A stretch of 34,171 nucleotides of DNA from NCBI GenBank assembly GCA_947466085.1, contig CANIEC010000038.1, positions 1 to 34,171 on the forward strand. Direction: 5' to 3'. Position numbers and translations under genes: made by a program. Shown piece by piece: positions 6,507 to 14,473 of the stretch. A model generated the notes under the pieces. It was not told the origin of the DNA. It did not search any database and worked only from the letters and a program-made list of their open reading frames with translations. Position 1 is the first letter of the stretch. Every line of letters starts with the position of its first letter. This stretch comes from Rhodospirillales bacterium (GTDB lineage: Bacteria > Pseudomonadota > Alphaproteobacteria > Reyranellales > Reyranellaceae).

Positions 6507-9185
6507 TTGTCCGTCACGGTCGATCTCGATCACCGCCCGCCGCTCTCCTTCTATCTTTCCGTAGGCCTGGTCGCCGGCAGCATCATCGCGCTGCAGATCG
6601 GCATCATGCGCGTGTTCTCCGTCGGCAGCTGGGCCCATTTCGGCTCGCTGGTGGTGAGCCTCGCCATGTTCGGCTTCGGCCTCACCAGCGCCGTGATGTG
6701 CGTCGGCAAGAGCTGGTTCGAGCGCCACTGGATCGGATCCGTGAAAGGCGCGCTGCTGGCCTTCGGCCCGCTGATGGTGGTGTGCAACCTCGCCGCCCAG
6801 CAGGTGCCGTTCAACGCGATCTTCCTGATCTCCGATCCGGTTCAGAAGTGGCGCCTGTTCGCCAACTTCGTGCTCTATTTCCTGCCGTTCCTGGCGGGCG
6901 CCCTGTATCTCGGCGTCATCTTCCTGAAGGCCAAGAAAACCTTCAGCCGCGTCTACTTCGCCGATCTCGTCGGCTCGGGCCTGTGCGGCCTCACCGTGCT
7001 GCTGGCGATGTATGCCTGGCGGCCCGACGACCTGATCATGGCGCCGCTGCTGCTGTGGCTGGCCGGCGGCATCCTGTGGTTCGTCGCGCTCGGCGATCGC
7101 CGCGGCACGATGGCCATCGTCGTCGTCGCCATCCTGTCGGCGGCCGCGCACCATTTTGCGCCGCAGGTGCTGGGCATCCCCAAGCTCGCCGTGTCGGACT
7201 ACAAGGGTGTTTCCTACGCCCGCAAGTTCCCCGACGCCAAGCGCGTCTACGAGCGTGCCTCGCCGTTCGGCTACATCGAGGTCTATTCCAGCTCGTATCT
7301 GCACTTCGCGCCCGGCCAGTCCGACAATGCGGCCTTCAACCTCGAGAAGATGCCGTCGAACGCCTATCTCGGTCTCTACATCGATTCCGAGGGTCCGGCC
7401 GGCATCATCAAGGATCTGCCGGCCGAGCAGACGGCGTACTTCAAGTACCTGCCGATGTACTACCCCTACCTGCTGAAGAAGGACCCGAAGACCTTCGTGG
7501 TCCAGTTCGGCGGCGGCATCTCGACGGCGGTGGCGCTGAAGTCGGGCTCCAGCCAGGTCACGGTGGCCGAGGGTAACCCGGCGCTGCTGTCCGCCTTCCG
7601 CGAGGACAAGTTCCTGCGCGACTTCACCGGCGACGTCCTGAACAACCCGAAGGTCAACGTCATCGACTATGACGGCCGCCTCTACGTCGCCCATACGAAG
7701 AACCGCTACGACGTGATCGACCTGTCGCTGGCCGATTCGGCCGGCCTGTCGAGCCCCGGCGGCTTCTCGATCGTCGAGAAGTATTCCTACAGCCGCGAGG
7801 CGATGAGCGCCTACATGCGCGCCCTGACGCCGGGCGGCATCCTGTCGGTGACCTTGTGGAACAAGGAAGAGCCGCCCAAATCGGTGCTGAAGCTCTATGC
7901 GACGATGGCCGCCGCGGCCCGCGACATCGATGGCGGCAAGGACATCGCCCAGAAGTTCTACGTCGTCTCGTCCTATCTCTCGACCGCCACCGTGCTCTAC
8001 AAGCGCGACGGTTTCACGCCGGCCGAGATCAAGCTGCTCAACGCCCACACCAAGGCGATGTCGTTCGACGAGATCTACTATCCCGGCTTCAAGGTCGACG
8101 AGTCGGCCCTGCCGCAGATCCTGTCGGACTATCGCGACCAGTTCTTCTTCGCTGGCCACGCGACCGATCCGACCGCGCCGGCCGAGACGGAGCCCAACGA
8201 CAAGCCGCCCCCCGGAGCGACGACAGGGGTGGCTCCCGGGGCAACCGAAGCCAAGGCCGACGGCCCGCCGCCGGCGCCGGTCGTGCCGGCCACCGTGCTC
8301 GGCCGCCTCGCGTGGCATTATCTGATCAACGGTGGCTGGCAGAAGGAAGTGGCAGACAAATATGTCTTCGACACCCGCATCCTGACCAACCACCAGCCGT
8401 ACTTCGCCGCCTACATCAAGGTGCCGGACCTGCTGAAGTTCACCGACCGGCTCGAGCTGGTGCAGGACGAGTGGGGCTACCTGCTGCTGTGGGCGACGCT
8501 CGGCATCGCCACGGTCTTCGCACTGACGCTCGTGCTGTTTCCGGTCGTGTTCGGCTGGCGCACCATCTTCAGCCGCTATCCCGGCAAGGCCGGCACGATG
8601 CTGTACTTCCTGTGTCTCGGCCTGGGCTACATCATCGTCGAGGTGGGCATGATCTCCCACTTCATCCTGGCGCTCTCCAACGCCACGGTCTCGGCCTCGG
8701 TGCTGATCACCGGCATGCTGGTCTTCTCCGGCATCGGCAGCTTCTTCTCCGAGCGCTATCTCGACCGGGCGCGCTCGTTCATGCCGAAGGTGTTCCTCGC
8801 GATCTTCGCGATCCTGGCGACCTATGCCTTCACCATCGACTACGCGCTCGACTGGATCGGCACGCTGCCCTACGCGCTGCGCATCCTGCTCTGCCTGCTG
8901 ATCGTCTTCCCGCCGGCCTTCCTCATGGGCTTCCCCATGCCGACGGCGATGACGCTGCTCGGGCGCCTGGGCAAGGATCACATGTTCCTGTGGGCGTGGG
9001 GCATCAACGGCTGCTTCTCGGTGATCGGCGCCGCGCTGGTGCCGATCGTGGCGACCAGCTTCGGCCTCCCGGCCGTGGTGCTGGTCGGCGCCTTCGCCTA
9101 TCTGATCGCGCTGCCGGCCTTCTTCTCGGTCATCATGCCGCTCCAGCCCCAGGCGACGGGGGCAGGGCGCTCCGCCGTCGCGTGA
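6507..9185 (+). CDS. Polytopic membrane protein with embedded spermidine-synthase-like domain
   Basis: An 892-residue protein starting at TTG 6507 behind GGAGA. The N-terminal ~215 residues contain about six membrane helices. A soluble section (roughly 220-550) has a methyltransferase/aminopropyltransferase-like fold: FVVQFGGGISTAV (nucleotide loop), VAEGNP (acidic residue after strand 2), IDYDGRLY, and YDVIDLSLADS where spermidine synthases carry the catalytic acidic region. A proline/alanine-rich linker follows at about 555-595, then roughly six to seven further helices. Related membrane-fused spermidine-synthase-like proteins are widespread and mostly uncharacterised. The gene overlaps the next by 4 bases (GTGA), so it is coupled to a secreted hydrolase and an HD oxygenase. 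I do not claim polyamine synthesis. Confidence 0.85.
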   Translation: MSVTVDLDHRPPLSFYLSVGLVAGSIIALQIGIMRVFSVGSWAHFGSLVVSLAMFGFGLTSAVMCVGKSWFERHWIGSVKGALLAFGPLMVVCNLAAQQVPFNAIFLISDPVQKWRLFANFVLYFLPFLAGALYLGVIFLKAKKTFSRVYFADLVGSGLCGLTVLLAMYAWRPDDLIMAPLLLWLAGGILWFVALGDRRGTMAIVVVAILSAAAHHFAPQVLGIPKLAVSDYKGVSYARKFPDAKRVYERASPFGYIEVYSSSYLHFAPGQSDNAAFNLEKMPSNAYLGLYIDSEGPAGIIKDLPAEQTAYFKYLPMYYPYLLKKDPKTFVVQFGGGISTAVALKSGSSQVTVAEGNPALLSAFREDKFLRDFTGDVLNNPKVNVIDYDGRLYVAHTKNRYDVIDLSLADSAGLSSPGGFSIVEKYSYSREAMSAYMRALTPGGILSVTLWNKEEPPKSVLKLYATMAAAARDIDGGKDIAQKFYVVSSYLSTATVLYKRDGFTPAEIKLLNAHTKAMSFDEIYYPGFKVDESALPQILSDYRDQFFFAGHATDPTAPAETEPNDKPPPGATTGVAPGATEAKADGPPPAPVVPATVLGRLAWHYLINGGWQKEVADKYVFDTRILTNHQPYFAAYIKVPDLLKFTDRLELVQDEWGYLLLWATLGIATVFALTLVLFPVVFGWRTIFSRYPGKAGTMLYFLCLGLGYIIVEVGMISHFILALSNATVSASVLITGMLVFSGIGSFFSERYLDRARSFMPKVFLAIFAILATYAFTIDYALDWIGTLPYALRILLCLLIVFPPAFLMGFPMPTAMTLLGRLGKDHMFLWAWGINGCFSVIGAALVPIVATSFGLPAVVLVGAFAYLIALPAFFSVIMPLQPQATGAGRSAVA

Positions 9186-10234
9186 AGCGGCGGGCGCTGC
9201 TGCTGGGGGCTCTCCTGATGCCGACCGCCGCGCACGCCCAGCCCAGGAAACCCAGCAAGCGGCAGGCGACCAAGCCTGCCGCGAAACCCGCGCCGGTGCA
9301 TGCCGCAAAGCCGGCGGCACCCGCGCCGCCGCCCGGCCTGAAAGAGGCGAAGACGCAGCTCGTGGCGTTCGACGCCTCGCCCTTCCCCTATCGCGGCTTC
9401 ATCCCCGACACGACCAAGCCCTTCCTTGACGCCCGCGACGGCAAGCGGCGCGGCCACACGACCGGCCGCGGCGACGTCTATTGGGAGGAGACGACCTATA
9501 GCGACCGCCGCTCGCTGCTCTACCTGCCGCAGGGCTTCGATCCGTCGCGGCCGGTGATGATCCTGCTGTTCCTCCATGGTCAGGGCGCCACCCTCGAGCG
9601 CGACGTGGTGCTGCGCCAGGCGGTGCCGCGGCAGGTCGACGAGTCGGGCAAGAACATCGCGCTGGTCGCGCCGCAGCTCGCCGTCGACGCCCTCGATTCG
9701 AGCGCCGGCAATTTCTGGCGGGGCGGACATTTCGCCAAGTATCTCGACGAGGCGGCGGAACGGCTGATGCGCCTCTATGGCCACCGTAGCGCCGGCCGGG
9801 GCTTCAATCTGGCGCCGGTGACGATCGCCGCCTATAGCGGCGGCTACCTGTCGGCCGCCTATGCGCTGGAGCGCGGCGGCGCCAACCATCGCGTGAACGG
9901 GCTGATCCTGCTGGATGCGCTCTATGGCGAGGAGCCGAAATTCGCCGCCTGGTTCGCCGCCCGTCGCCGGCAGGCCTTCCTGCTGAGTGGCTTCACCGAC
10001 TCGACGAGGGAGGAGAACGCCACCCTGCAGGCGCTGCTGACCAAGCGGCGCATCTCCTTCACACGCACGGTTCCGAAGGCGCTGACGCCGGGCACGGCGT
10101 GCTTCGTGGGTCCCACGGGCGGGCTCGACATGCATGGCGATTTTGTTACGCGCGCGTGGCAGCCGGACCCTTTGAAGCAGGCGCTTTCCCTGATTCCCGG
10201 ATACGAGCCGGTTCATGGTAAAAAGAACGCATGA
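9182..10234 (+). CDS. Secreted alpha/beta-hydrolase-fold protein
   Basis: The start is GTG 9182, overlapping the previous stop in GTGA; the frame extends upstream only inside the previous gene. The 350-residue product begins KRRALLLGALLMPTAAHAQ, a signal peptide, then a lysine/proline/alanine-rich linker to about residue 55. The core has LLFLHGQG (oxyanion strand region), IAAYSGGYLSAAYAL as the likely nucleophile elbow (Ser in AYSGG), LILLDALYG, and a late DMHGDFV that could supply the catalytic His. It probably acts in the periplasm as an esterase or lipase-like enzyme of unknown substrate. It overlaps the following gene by ATGA. Confidence 0.75.
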   Translation: MKRRALLLGALLMPTAAHAQPRKPSKRQATKPAAKPAPVHAAKPAAPAPPPGLKEAKTQLVAFDASPFPYRGFIPDTTKPFLDARDGKRRGHTTGRGDVYWEETTYSDRRSLLYLPQGFDPSRPVMILLFLHGQGATLERDVVLRQAVPRQVDESGKNIALVAPQLAVDALDSSAGNFWRGGHFAKYLDEAAERLMRLYGHRSAGRGFNLAPVTIAAYSGGYLSAAYALERGGANHRVNGLILLDALYGEEPKFAAWFAARRRQAFLLSGFTDSTREENATLQALLTKRRISFTRTVPKALTPGTACFVGPTGGLDMHGDFVTRAWQPDPLKQALSLIPGYEPVHGKKNA

Positions 10235-10779
10235 ACGATCCGCTTCGTCAGGAACTCCTCGACATCTTCGTCGGCCGCGCCACGCGCCGCTACGGCCTCT
10301 CCGACATCAACCAGCTGCAACATGCCCTGCAGGCGGCGGCGCTGGCCGAGGCCGATGGTGCGCCACCGGCAACCGTTCTGGCTTCGCTGCTGCACGATGT
10401 CGGACACATGATCCACGGGCTGGGCGAAGATCCCGCCTCGCGCGGCGTCGACGACGTTCACGAGGAGCTGGGCGCGCAATGGCTGGCCGAGCGCTTCGGT
10501 CCCGCGGTCAGCGAGCCGGTTCGCCTGCATGTGACGGCCAAGCGTTATCTCTGCACCGTCGAGTCCGACTATTTCGGCAAGCTGGCGCCCGACTCGGTAC
10601 GCAGTCTCGAACTCCAGGGCGGCCTGATGTCGCCGGATGAGGTCGAAGCCTTCCGCGCCAATCCCTATCACGCCGAGGCGGTGCGGCTGCGCCGCTACGA
10701 CGAAGAAGCCAAGGACCCGCGCGCCAGCACGCCCGACTTCGACCATTACCTCCGCCACGTTCCGGCCTGCCGAAAGTAA
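10231..10779 (+). CDS. PhnZ-like HD-domain protein, probable mixed-valent di-iron oxygenase
   Basis: A 182-residue single-domain HD protein. Candidate metal ligands are H31 (QLQHALQ), H55-D56 (LLHDVGH), H77 (VDDVHEELGA), H100 (RLHVTAKRYL) and D157 (RRYDEEAK). This set, together with HVTAKRYL, LELQGG and MSPDE, closely follows PhnZ, the di-iron oxygenase that cleaves 2-amino-1-hydroxyethylphosphonate, and the related TmpB. From memory, PhnZ uses Tyr24 and Glu27 as a lid; here the Tyr is present (Y21) but the Glu position is Ser (S24). No phosphonate genes are nearby. The ATG overlaps the preceding stop (ATGA). An ordinary nucleotide phosphohydrolase is a less likely alternative. Confidence 0.82.
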   Translation: MNDPLRQELLDIFVGRATRRYGLSDINQLQHALQAAALAEADGAPPATVLASLLHDVGHMIHGLGEDPASRGVDDVHEELGAQWLAERFGPAVSEPVRLHVTAKRYLCTVESDYFGKLAPDSVRSLELQGGLMSPDEVEAFRANPYHAEAVRLRRYDEEAKDPRASTPDFDHYLRHVPACRK

Positions 10780-10782
10780 CCA

Positions 10783-10898
10783 CCTCCCCATTCAAATGGG
10801 GAGGTGCCCCGTCTTGCGGGGCGGAGGGGTCAAAATTGCCTCTCTGCCCATGACCCCTCCGTCCCCTTCGGGGACACCTCCCCCGATGACGGGGGAGG
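10783..10898. repeat. MITE-like palindromic element, copy 1
   Basis: Starts with a hairpin CCTCCCC / GGGGAGG (10783-10804), then CCCCG-TCTTG-CGGGG (10807-10821), then GGAGGGGTC pairing with GACCCCTCC further on, a CCCC-TTCG-GGGG hairpin, and a terminal CCTCCCCC / GGGGGAGG hairpin (10877-10898). A second copy lies at 30963-31085. The block fills most of the gap between two genes. Confidence 0.85.
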
Positions 10899-10915
10899 AG
10901 AAGTGAAGAAGCCGC

Positions 10916-11839
10916 ATGATCTCTCGAACCGAAGTCGAGGCCGCCTGGGGCCTGATCCGTCCGCATGTGCGCCGCACGCCGGTCATCGAACTTGTTGCCG
11001 ACTCGCTGGGCGTGACGGCAGCGCTGGCGCTCAAGCTCGAATCGCTCCAGGTCAGCGGCACGTTCAAGGGACGCGGCGCGTTCCACAAATTGCTGGCCTC
11101 CAAGGTGCCGGCCGCCGGCATCATCGCCGCCTCGGGCGGCAATCACGGCGCTGCCGCGGCCTATGCCGCGCGCGCCCTGGGCCACAAGGCCGAGATCTTC
11201 GTGCCGATGATCGCCTCGCCGGCAAAGGTCGCGCGGCTGCGCAGCTACGGCGCGGTCGTGAATCAGGTCGGTGCCGTCTACGCCGAAGCCCGCGCCGCCT
11301 CCGAAGCGCGCGCCGCCGAAACCGGTGCACTCATGGTGCCGGCTTATGAGGACGAGGTCGTGTTCGCCGGCGCCGGGAGCGTCGCGCTGGAATTCGCCGA
11401 GCAGGCGGAGTTCGACACCTTGCTGGTCGCCGTCGGCGGCGGCGGCCTGATCGCCGGCTGTGCCGCCGCGATCGGTGCATCCAAGAAGATCGTGGCTGTC
11501 GAGACCGAAGGCACGCCGACCCTGCACGAGGCGCTGAAGGCCGGAAAGCCGGTCGATGTCGCGATCTCCGGCATCGCCGCCGACGCGCTGGGCGCCAGCC
11601 GCATCGGCACCCCGAACTTCGAGCTCGCGCGTGCGCTGGTCCGCAGCTCCGTGCTGGTCACCGACGAGGCCGTGCGCGAGACGCAGCGTGCGCTTTGGGA
11701 CGAGCTGCGCATCGTCGCCGAACCGGCCGGCGCGACCGGCCTCGCTGCCCTGCGTGCTGGCGCCTATCGTCCCGCGCCCGGCGAGCGCGTTGCCACATTG
11801 ATCTGCGGCGCCAACACCGATCCGGGATCGGTGGCCTAG
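10916..11839 (+). CDS. Threonine/serine dehydratase family PLP enzyme
   Basis: A 307-residue fold-type II PLP enzyme without a C-terminal regulatory ACT domain, so it resembles catabolic threonine dehydratases, serine dehydratases or hydroxyaspartate dehydratases rather than IlvA. The Schiff-base lysine is K51 in SGTFKGRGA. The phosphate/carboxylate loop is ASGGNHG (about 72-78) and the glycine-rich cofactor loop VGGGGLIAG lies near 177-185. The start is ATG 10916, close to the end of a palindromic repeat. It may form an operon with the SDR and amidohydrolase that follow. Exact substrate is uncertain. Confidence 0.87.
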   Translation: MISRTEVEAAWGLIRPHVRRTPVIELVADSLGVTAALALKLESLQVSGTFKGRGAFHKLLASKVPAAGIIAASGGNHGAAAAYAARALGHKAEIFVPMIASPAKVARLRSYGAVVNQVGAVYAEARAASEARAAETGALMVPAYEDEVVFAGAGSVALEFAEQAEFDTLLVAVGGGGLIAGCAAAIGASKKIVAVETEGTPTLHEALKAGKPVDVAISGIAADALGASRIGTPNFELARALVRSSVLVTDEAVRETQRALWDELRIVAEPAGATGLAALRAGAYRPAPGERVATLICGANTDPGSVA

Positions 11840-11897
11840 CCCTTTCCATTCGCTGGTATCCCGAGGAGTATCGCGATCAGGTAGGGGAGCAGCTCAA

Positions 11898-12746
11898 ATG
11901 GCAAAGAACACCAACGGCAAGCCGGTCGCCGTGATCATCGGCGCCACGTCGAAATGGCAGGCCGATGGCCGTAACACCAGGCTAGCCCATGGCAAGGCGG
12001 TGGACGACAGCGATCTGCCGGTCGGCGTGCGCTGGGGCATCGGCGGCGCCATTGCCCAGAAGTTCGCGGCCGAGGAGTTCTTCGTCGTGCTGACGACCCG
12101 AACGGCCGCCAACGCATCGACGCTCGAGGCGGCGATCCGCACGCAGGGCGGCGACTGCACCATCGTCGAGCTCGATCTCTCGCGGCAAGAGTCGGTCGCC
12201 GCGGCCTTCGCCACGATCCGTAACGACGCTGGAGATCCGCACGTCGTGGTCTACAACGCGGGCTATCTCGAAGGCCGCGACCTGCCGCCCGAGAAGGAGC
12301 TGCTCGAGCACATCCCAGTGGAGATGTTCGACACCGCCCAGCACATCGCCAGCCGCGGCCCGTTCCTGGTCGCCAAGGAAGTCCTGCCGGCGATGCGCAA
12401 GCGCGGCGAGGGCTCCTTCTTCTTTTCCAACAATTCGAGCTCGTTGCGCGGGCGAAAGCGGATGACGGGCCAGTCGCTCTACTATCCGCGGGTGATGATG
12501 CGCACACTGGCCCAGGTCCTCACTGAGGAATATTCTGAGCATGGCGTGCACGTCGCCAATGTCGTGATCGACGGCCTCATTGATTCGCCCGGCACTCACG
12601 CGTTGCCGCGTGCCCGGCAGAATCCCGAGCAAGTGATGAACCCGGTGAAGATCGCCGAGGCCTTCTACTACCTTCACACGCAGGACCGGTCGGTCTGGAC
12701 GCACGAGCTACAGCTGACGCCGTTCTCGACCAAGCCGAGCTACTGA
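11898..12746 (+). CDS. Atypical SDR protein with interrupted cofactor loop and no YxxxK
   Basis: This 282-residue protein has an SDR fold outline: VIIGATSK after strand 1, WGIGGAIAQKF, VVLTTR after strand 2, ELDLS, VVVYNAG (N120-A-G) and VANVVIDGLIDSPGTH near the end. Two features depart from the family. About 29 residues, rich in polar and charged positions, are inserted inside the normally contiguous GxxxGxG loop (between about 18 and 47). The catalytic Tyr-x3-Lys is missing: the region reads SLYYPRVMMRTLAQ, with no lysine four residues after either tyrosine. It may bind nucleotide differently or act non-catalytically. The ATG at 11898 follows AGGGGAG. It is 10 bases upstream of the amidohydrolase. 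Confidence 0.78.
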   Translation: MAKNTNGKPVAVIIGATSKWQADGRNTRLAHGKAVDDSDLPVGVRWGIGGAIAQKFAAEEFFVVLTTRTAANASTLEAAIRTQGGDCTIVELDLSRQESVAAAFATIRNDAGDPHVVVYNAGYLEGRDLPPEKELLEHIPVEMFDTAQHIASRGPFLVAKEVLPAMRKRGEGSFFFSNNSSSLRGRKRMTGQSLYYPRVMMRTLAQVLTEEYSEHGVHVANVVIDGLIDSPGTHALPRARQNPEQVMNPVKIAEAFYYLHTQDRSVWTHELQLTPFSTKPSY

Positions 12747-12756
12747 GGAGGAAGCG

Positions 12757-13803
12757 ATGTCGTCCGCGATCAGCGCACAGATCAGCTCGCACCTGGCCAT
12801 ACGCAAGGAATGGCTCGATCGTCGCCGGGAGGACCCGCTCGATCCCGCCTTGCCGATCGTCGATCCGCACCATCACCTGATCGACCGGCCGGAGAGCGGC
12901 ACATACCTGATGTCGGACCTGCTGGAGGATATCGGCAGCGGCCACAGCATCGTCGCCACCGTCTATCTGGAGTGGCTGTCGATGTATCGCGCCGGCGGGC
13001 CTGAGGAGATGCGGCCGGTGGGCGAGATCGAGTTCGCGAACGGGGTCGCGTCGATGAGCGCCAGTGGCGGCTACGGCAAGCCACGCCTCTGCGCCGGCAT
13101 CGTGGGTTATGCCGACCTCATGCTGGGCGCAAGGGTGGCCGAGGTCCTCGAGGCGATGATCGCGGTGGGCGGTGGGCGGTTTCGTGGCATCCGCTATATC
13201 GCGTCCAGCGATCCGGACCAGGCGCAGTGGGGCGCCACATTCGTCCGGCCGCAGGGGCTGTTGCTCGACAAGCGCGTGCGCGAGGGCTTCGCGCAACTGG
13301 CGCCGCTCGGTCTCAGCTTCGACGCCTGGGCCTTCCATCCCCAACTCGGCGATGTGGTCGACCTGGCGCGCGCTTTTCCGGCGACACCGATCGTGATGAA
13401 CCATGTCGGCGGCCCGATCGGACTTGGCCGCTACAAGGGCAAGCGCGACGAGGTGTTCGCCGACTGGAGCGCCCGTATCCGCGAGCTGGCGGCGTGCCCC
13501 AACGTTCACGTGAAGCTCGGCGGTCTCGGCATGAAGATGTTCGGCTTCGACGTCCATGAAGGCGAGCTGCCGCCCAGCTCGGAGCAGCTCGCCGCCGCCT
13601 GGCGGCCTTATGTGGAGACCTGCATTGCTGCGTTCGGCCCCAGCCGTGCGATGTTCGAAAGCAACTTCCCTGTCGACAAGGGCTCGTACGGCTACGGCGT
13701 ATTCTGGAACGCCTGCAAGAGGCTGGCACAGGGCGCGAGTGCGGCGGAGAAGGCCGACCTGTTCCACGACACGGCATCGAGGTTCTATCGGCTCGGTCTT
13801 TGA
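12757..13803 (+). CDS. Amidohydrolase-2 family metal-dependent hydrolase (COG3618-like)
   Basis: A 348-residue TIM-barrel hydrolase. The metal-binding HxH is in VDPHHHL (H38 and H40), later barrel landmarks are SFDAWAFHPQ, MNHVGGP and MFESNFPVDKGSYGYG, the last carrying the expected acidic residue. This group includes L-fuconolactonase, 4-sulfomuconolactonase and 2-pyrone-4,6-dicarboxylate lactonase, so hydrolysis of a lactone or similar ring is the best guess. The start has an excellent ribosome site (GAGGAGG) 10 bases after the SDR stop, so the two are probably co-expressed and co-functional. Confidence 0.86.
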   Translation: MSSAISAQISSHLAIRKEWLDRRREDPLDPALPIVDPHHHLIDRPESGTYLMSDLLEDIGSGHSIVATVYLEWLSMYRAGGPEEMRPVGEIEFANGVASMSASGGYGKPRLCAGIVGYADLMLGARVAEVLEAMIAVGGGRFRGIRYIASSDPDQAQWGATFVRPQGLLLDKRVREGFAQLAPLGLSFDAWAFHPQLGDVVDLARAFPATPIVMNHVGGPIGLGRYKGKRDEVFADWSARIRELAACPNVHVKLGGLGMKMFGFDVHEGELPPSSEQLAAAWRPYVETCIAAFGPSRAMFESNFPVDKGSYGYGVFWNACKRLAQGASAAEKADLFHDTASRFYRLGL

Positions 13804-13896
13804 CTGTTTCGTCGGAAGCACGACCACGAAGGCGGACTCAACCGACCGCACGAGTCTCCTGGCCTCCTGAGGCTGAAGCGCGGCGTCGCTCCGTGC

Positions 13897-14466
13897 CTAC
13901 TTCGTGACTTCCGTCACCACCGCGCGGTTGGCCTTGCCGGCGCCGTCGCTGAAATCGTAGCGGATGGCGAACTTGTCGGCAGGCGAGATCCACCAGCGCG
14001 AGATGGTGCGCTGCCCCTTGTCGCCGGTCTCGTGCATCTCGATCAGGAACGTGTCGATCATCTTCTCGCCGGGCCCGGTGCGCCGCTCGTAGCGCGCCAC
14101 GGCGAGCGTGTAGGTCCAGGTGCCGCCGCCCACCCTGTAGCTCGCCTCGATCTTCTTGCCGACCTCGAGCGGCCACAGGCGCTCGGGCCGCAGCGCCGCG
14201 AGGAAGGCGGTGAGGTCGGCGCCGTCGGCCGAAGGATTGTCGAACAGCAGCGCGCGCAGCTTGAAGGGCTTCCCGCCCACCCGGTCCATGGTGCAGTCCG
14301 TGCCGTCGCGGCCGCGCGCCACGACCTTGACCCCGCTGTCATAGGTGAAGGTCGTGCCCGGGTCGGGGCAGGCGAACTCCATGGTCTGGGCGGACGCGGC
14401 ACCGGAAAAGGCACCGGCGGCAAGCAGGGTGGCGAAGAAGGCGGGCAGTCTCATGGCCCGGATCAT
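13897..14466 (-). CDS. Exported protein of unknown function
   Basis: About 189 residues from the ATG at 14466, or 185 from the ATG at 14454, which gives the cleaner signal peptide MRLPAFFATLLAAGAFSGAASAQ. No ribosome site discriminates between them. The mature part has two cysteines (FACPDPGT and TDCTMD) that could form a disulphide, and alternating polar/hydrophobic strands suggesting a beta-rich fold. I recognise no family. It starts 7-19 bases downstream of the last ABC transporter gene's stop, so it is probably the distal gene of that operon, and its product would sit in the periplasm. Confidence 0.75.
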   Translation of the reverse strand: MIRAMRLPAFFATLLAAGAFSGAASAQTMEFACPDPGTTFTYDSGVKVVARGRDGTDCTMDRVGGKPFKLRALLFDNPSADGADLTAFLAALRPERLWPLEVGKKIEASYRVGGGTWTYTLAVARYERRTGPGEKMIDTFLIEMHETGDKGQRTISRWWISPADKFAIRYDFSDGAGKANRAVVTEVTK

Positions 14467-14473
14467 AGCCAAA

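Noticed and set aside
6282..9320. A 1012-codon open frame on the minus strand opposite the membrane protein gene
   Set aside because: Its product is dominated by His, Arg, Gln, Asp and Glu, the usual mirror of a hydrophobic GC-rich gene read in the antisense frame. The plus-strand frame has clear membrane helices, a ribosome site and coupling to the next gene.
9098..10216. Long minus-strand frame opposite the secreted hydrolase gene
   Set aside because: Composition is that of an antisense shadow and it has no recognisable motif; the plus-strand frame has a signal peptide and hydrolase motifs.
13804..13896. Short GCCTC/GAGGC pairing as terminator between the amidohydrolase and the exported protein
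   Set aside because: The stem is only 5 bp with a 2-base gap and no T-tract.
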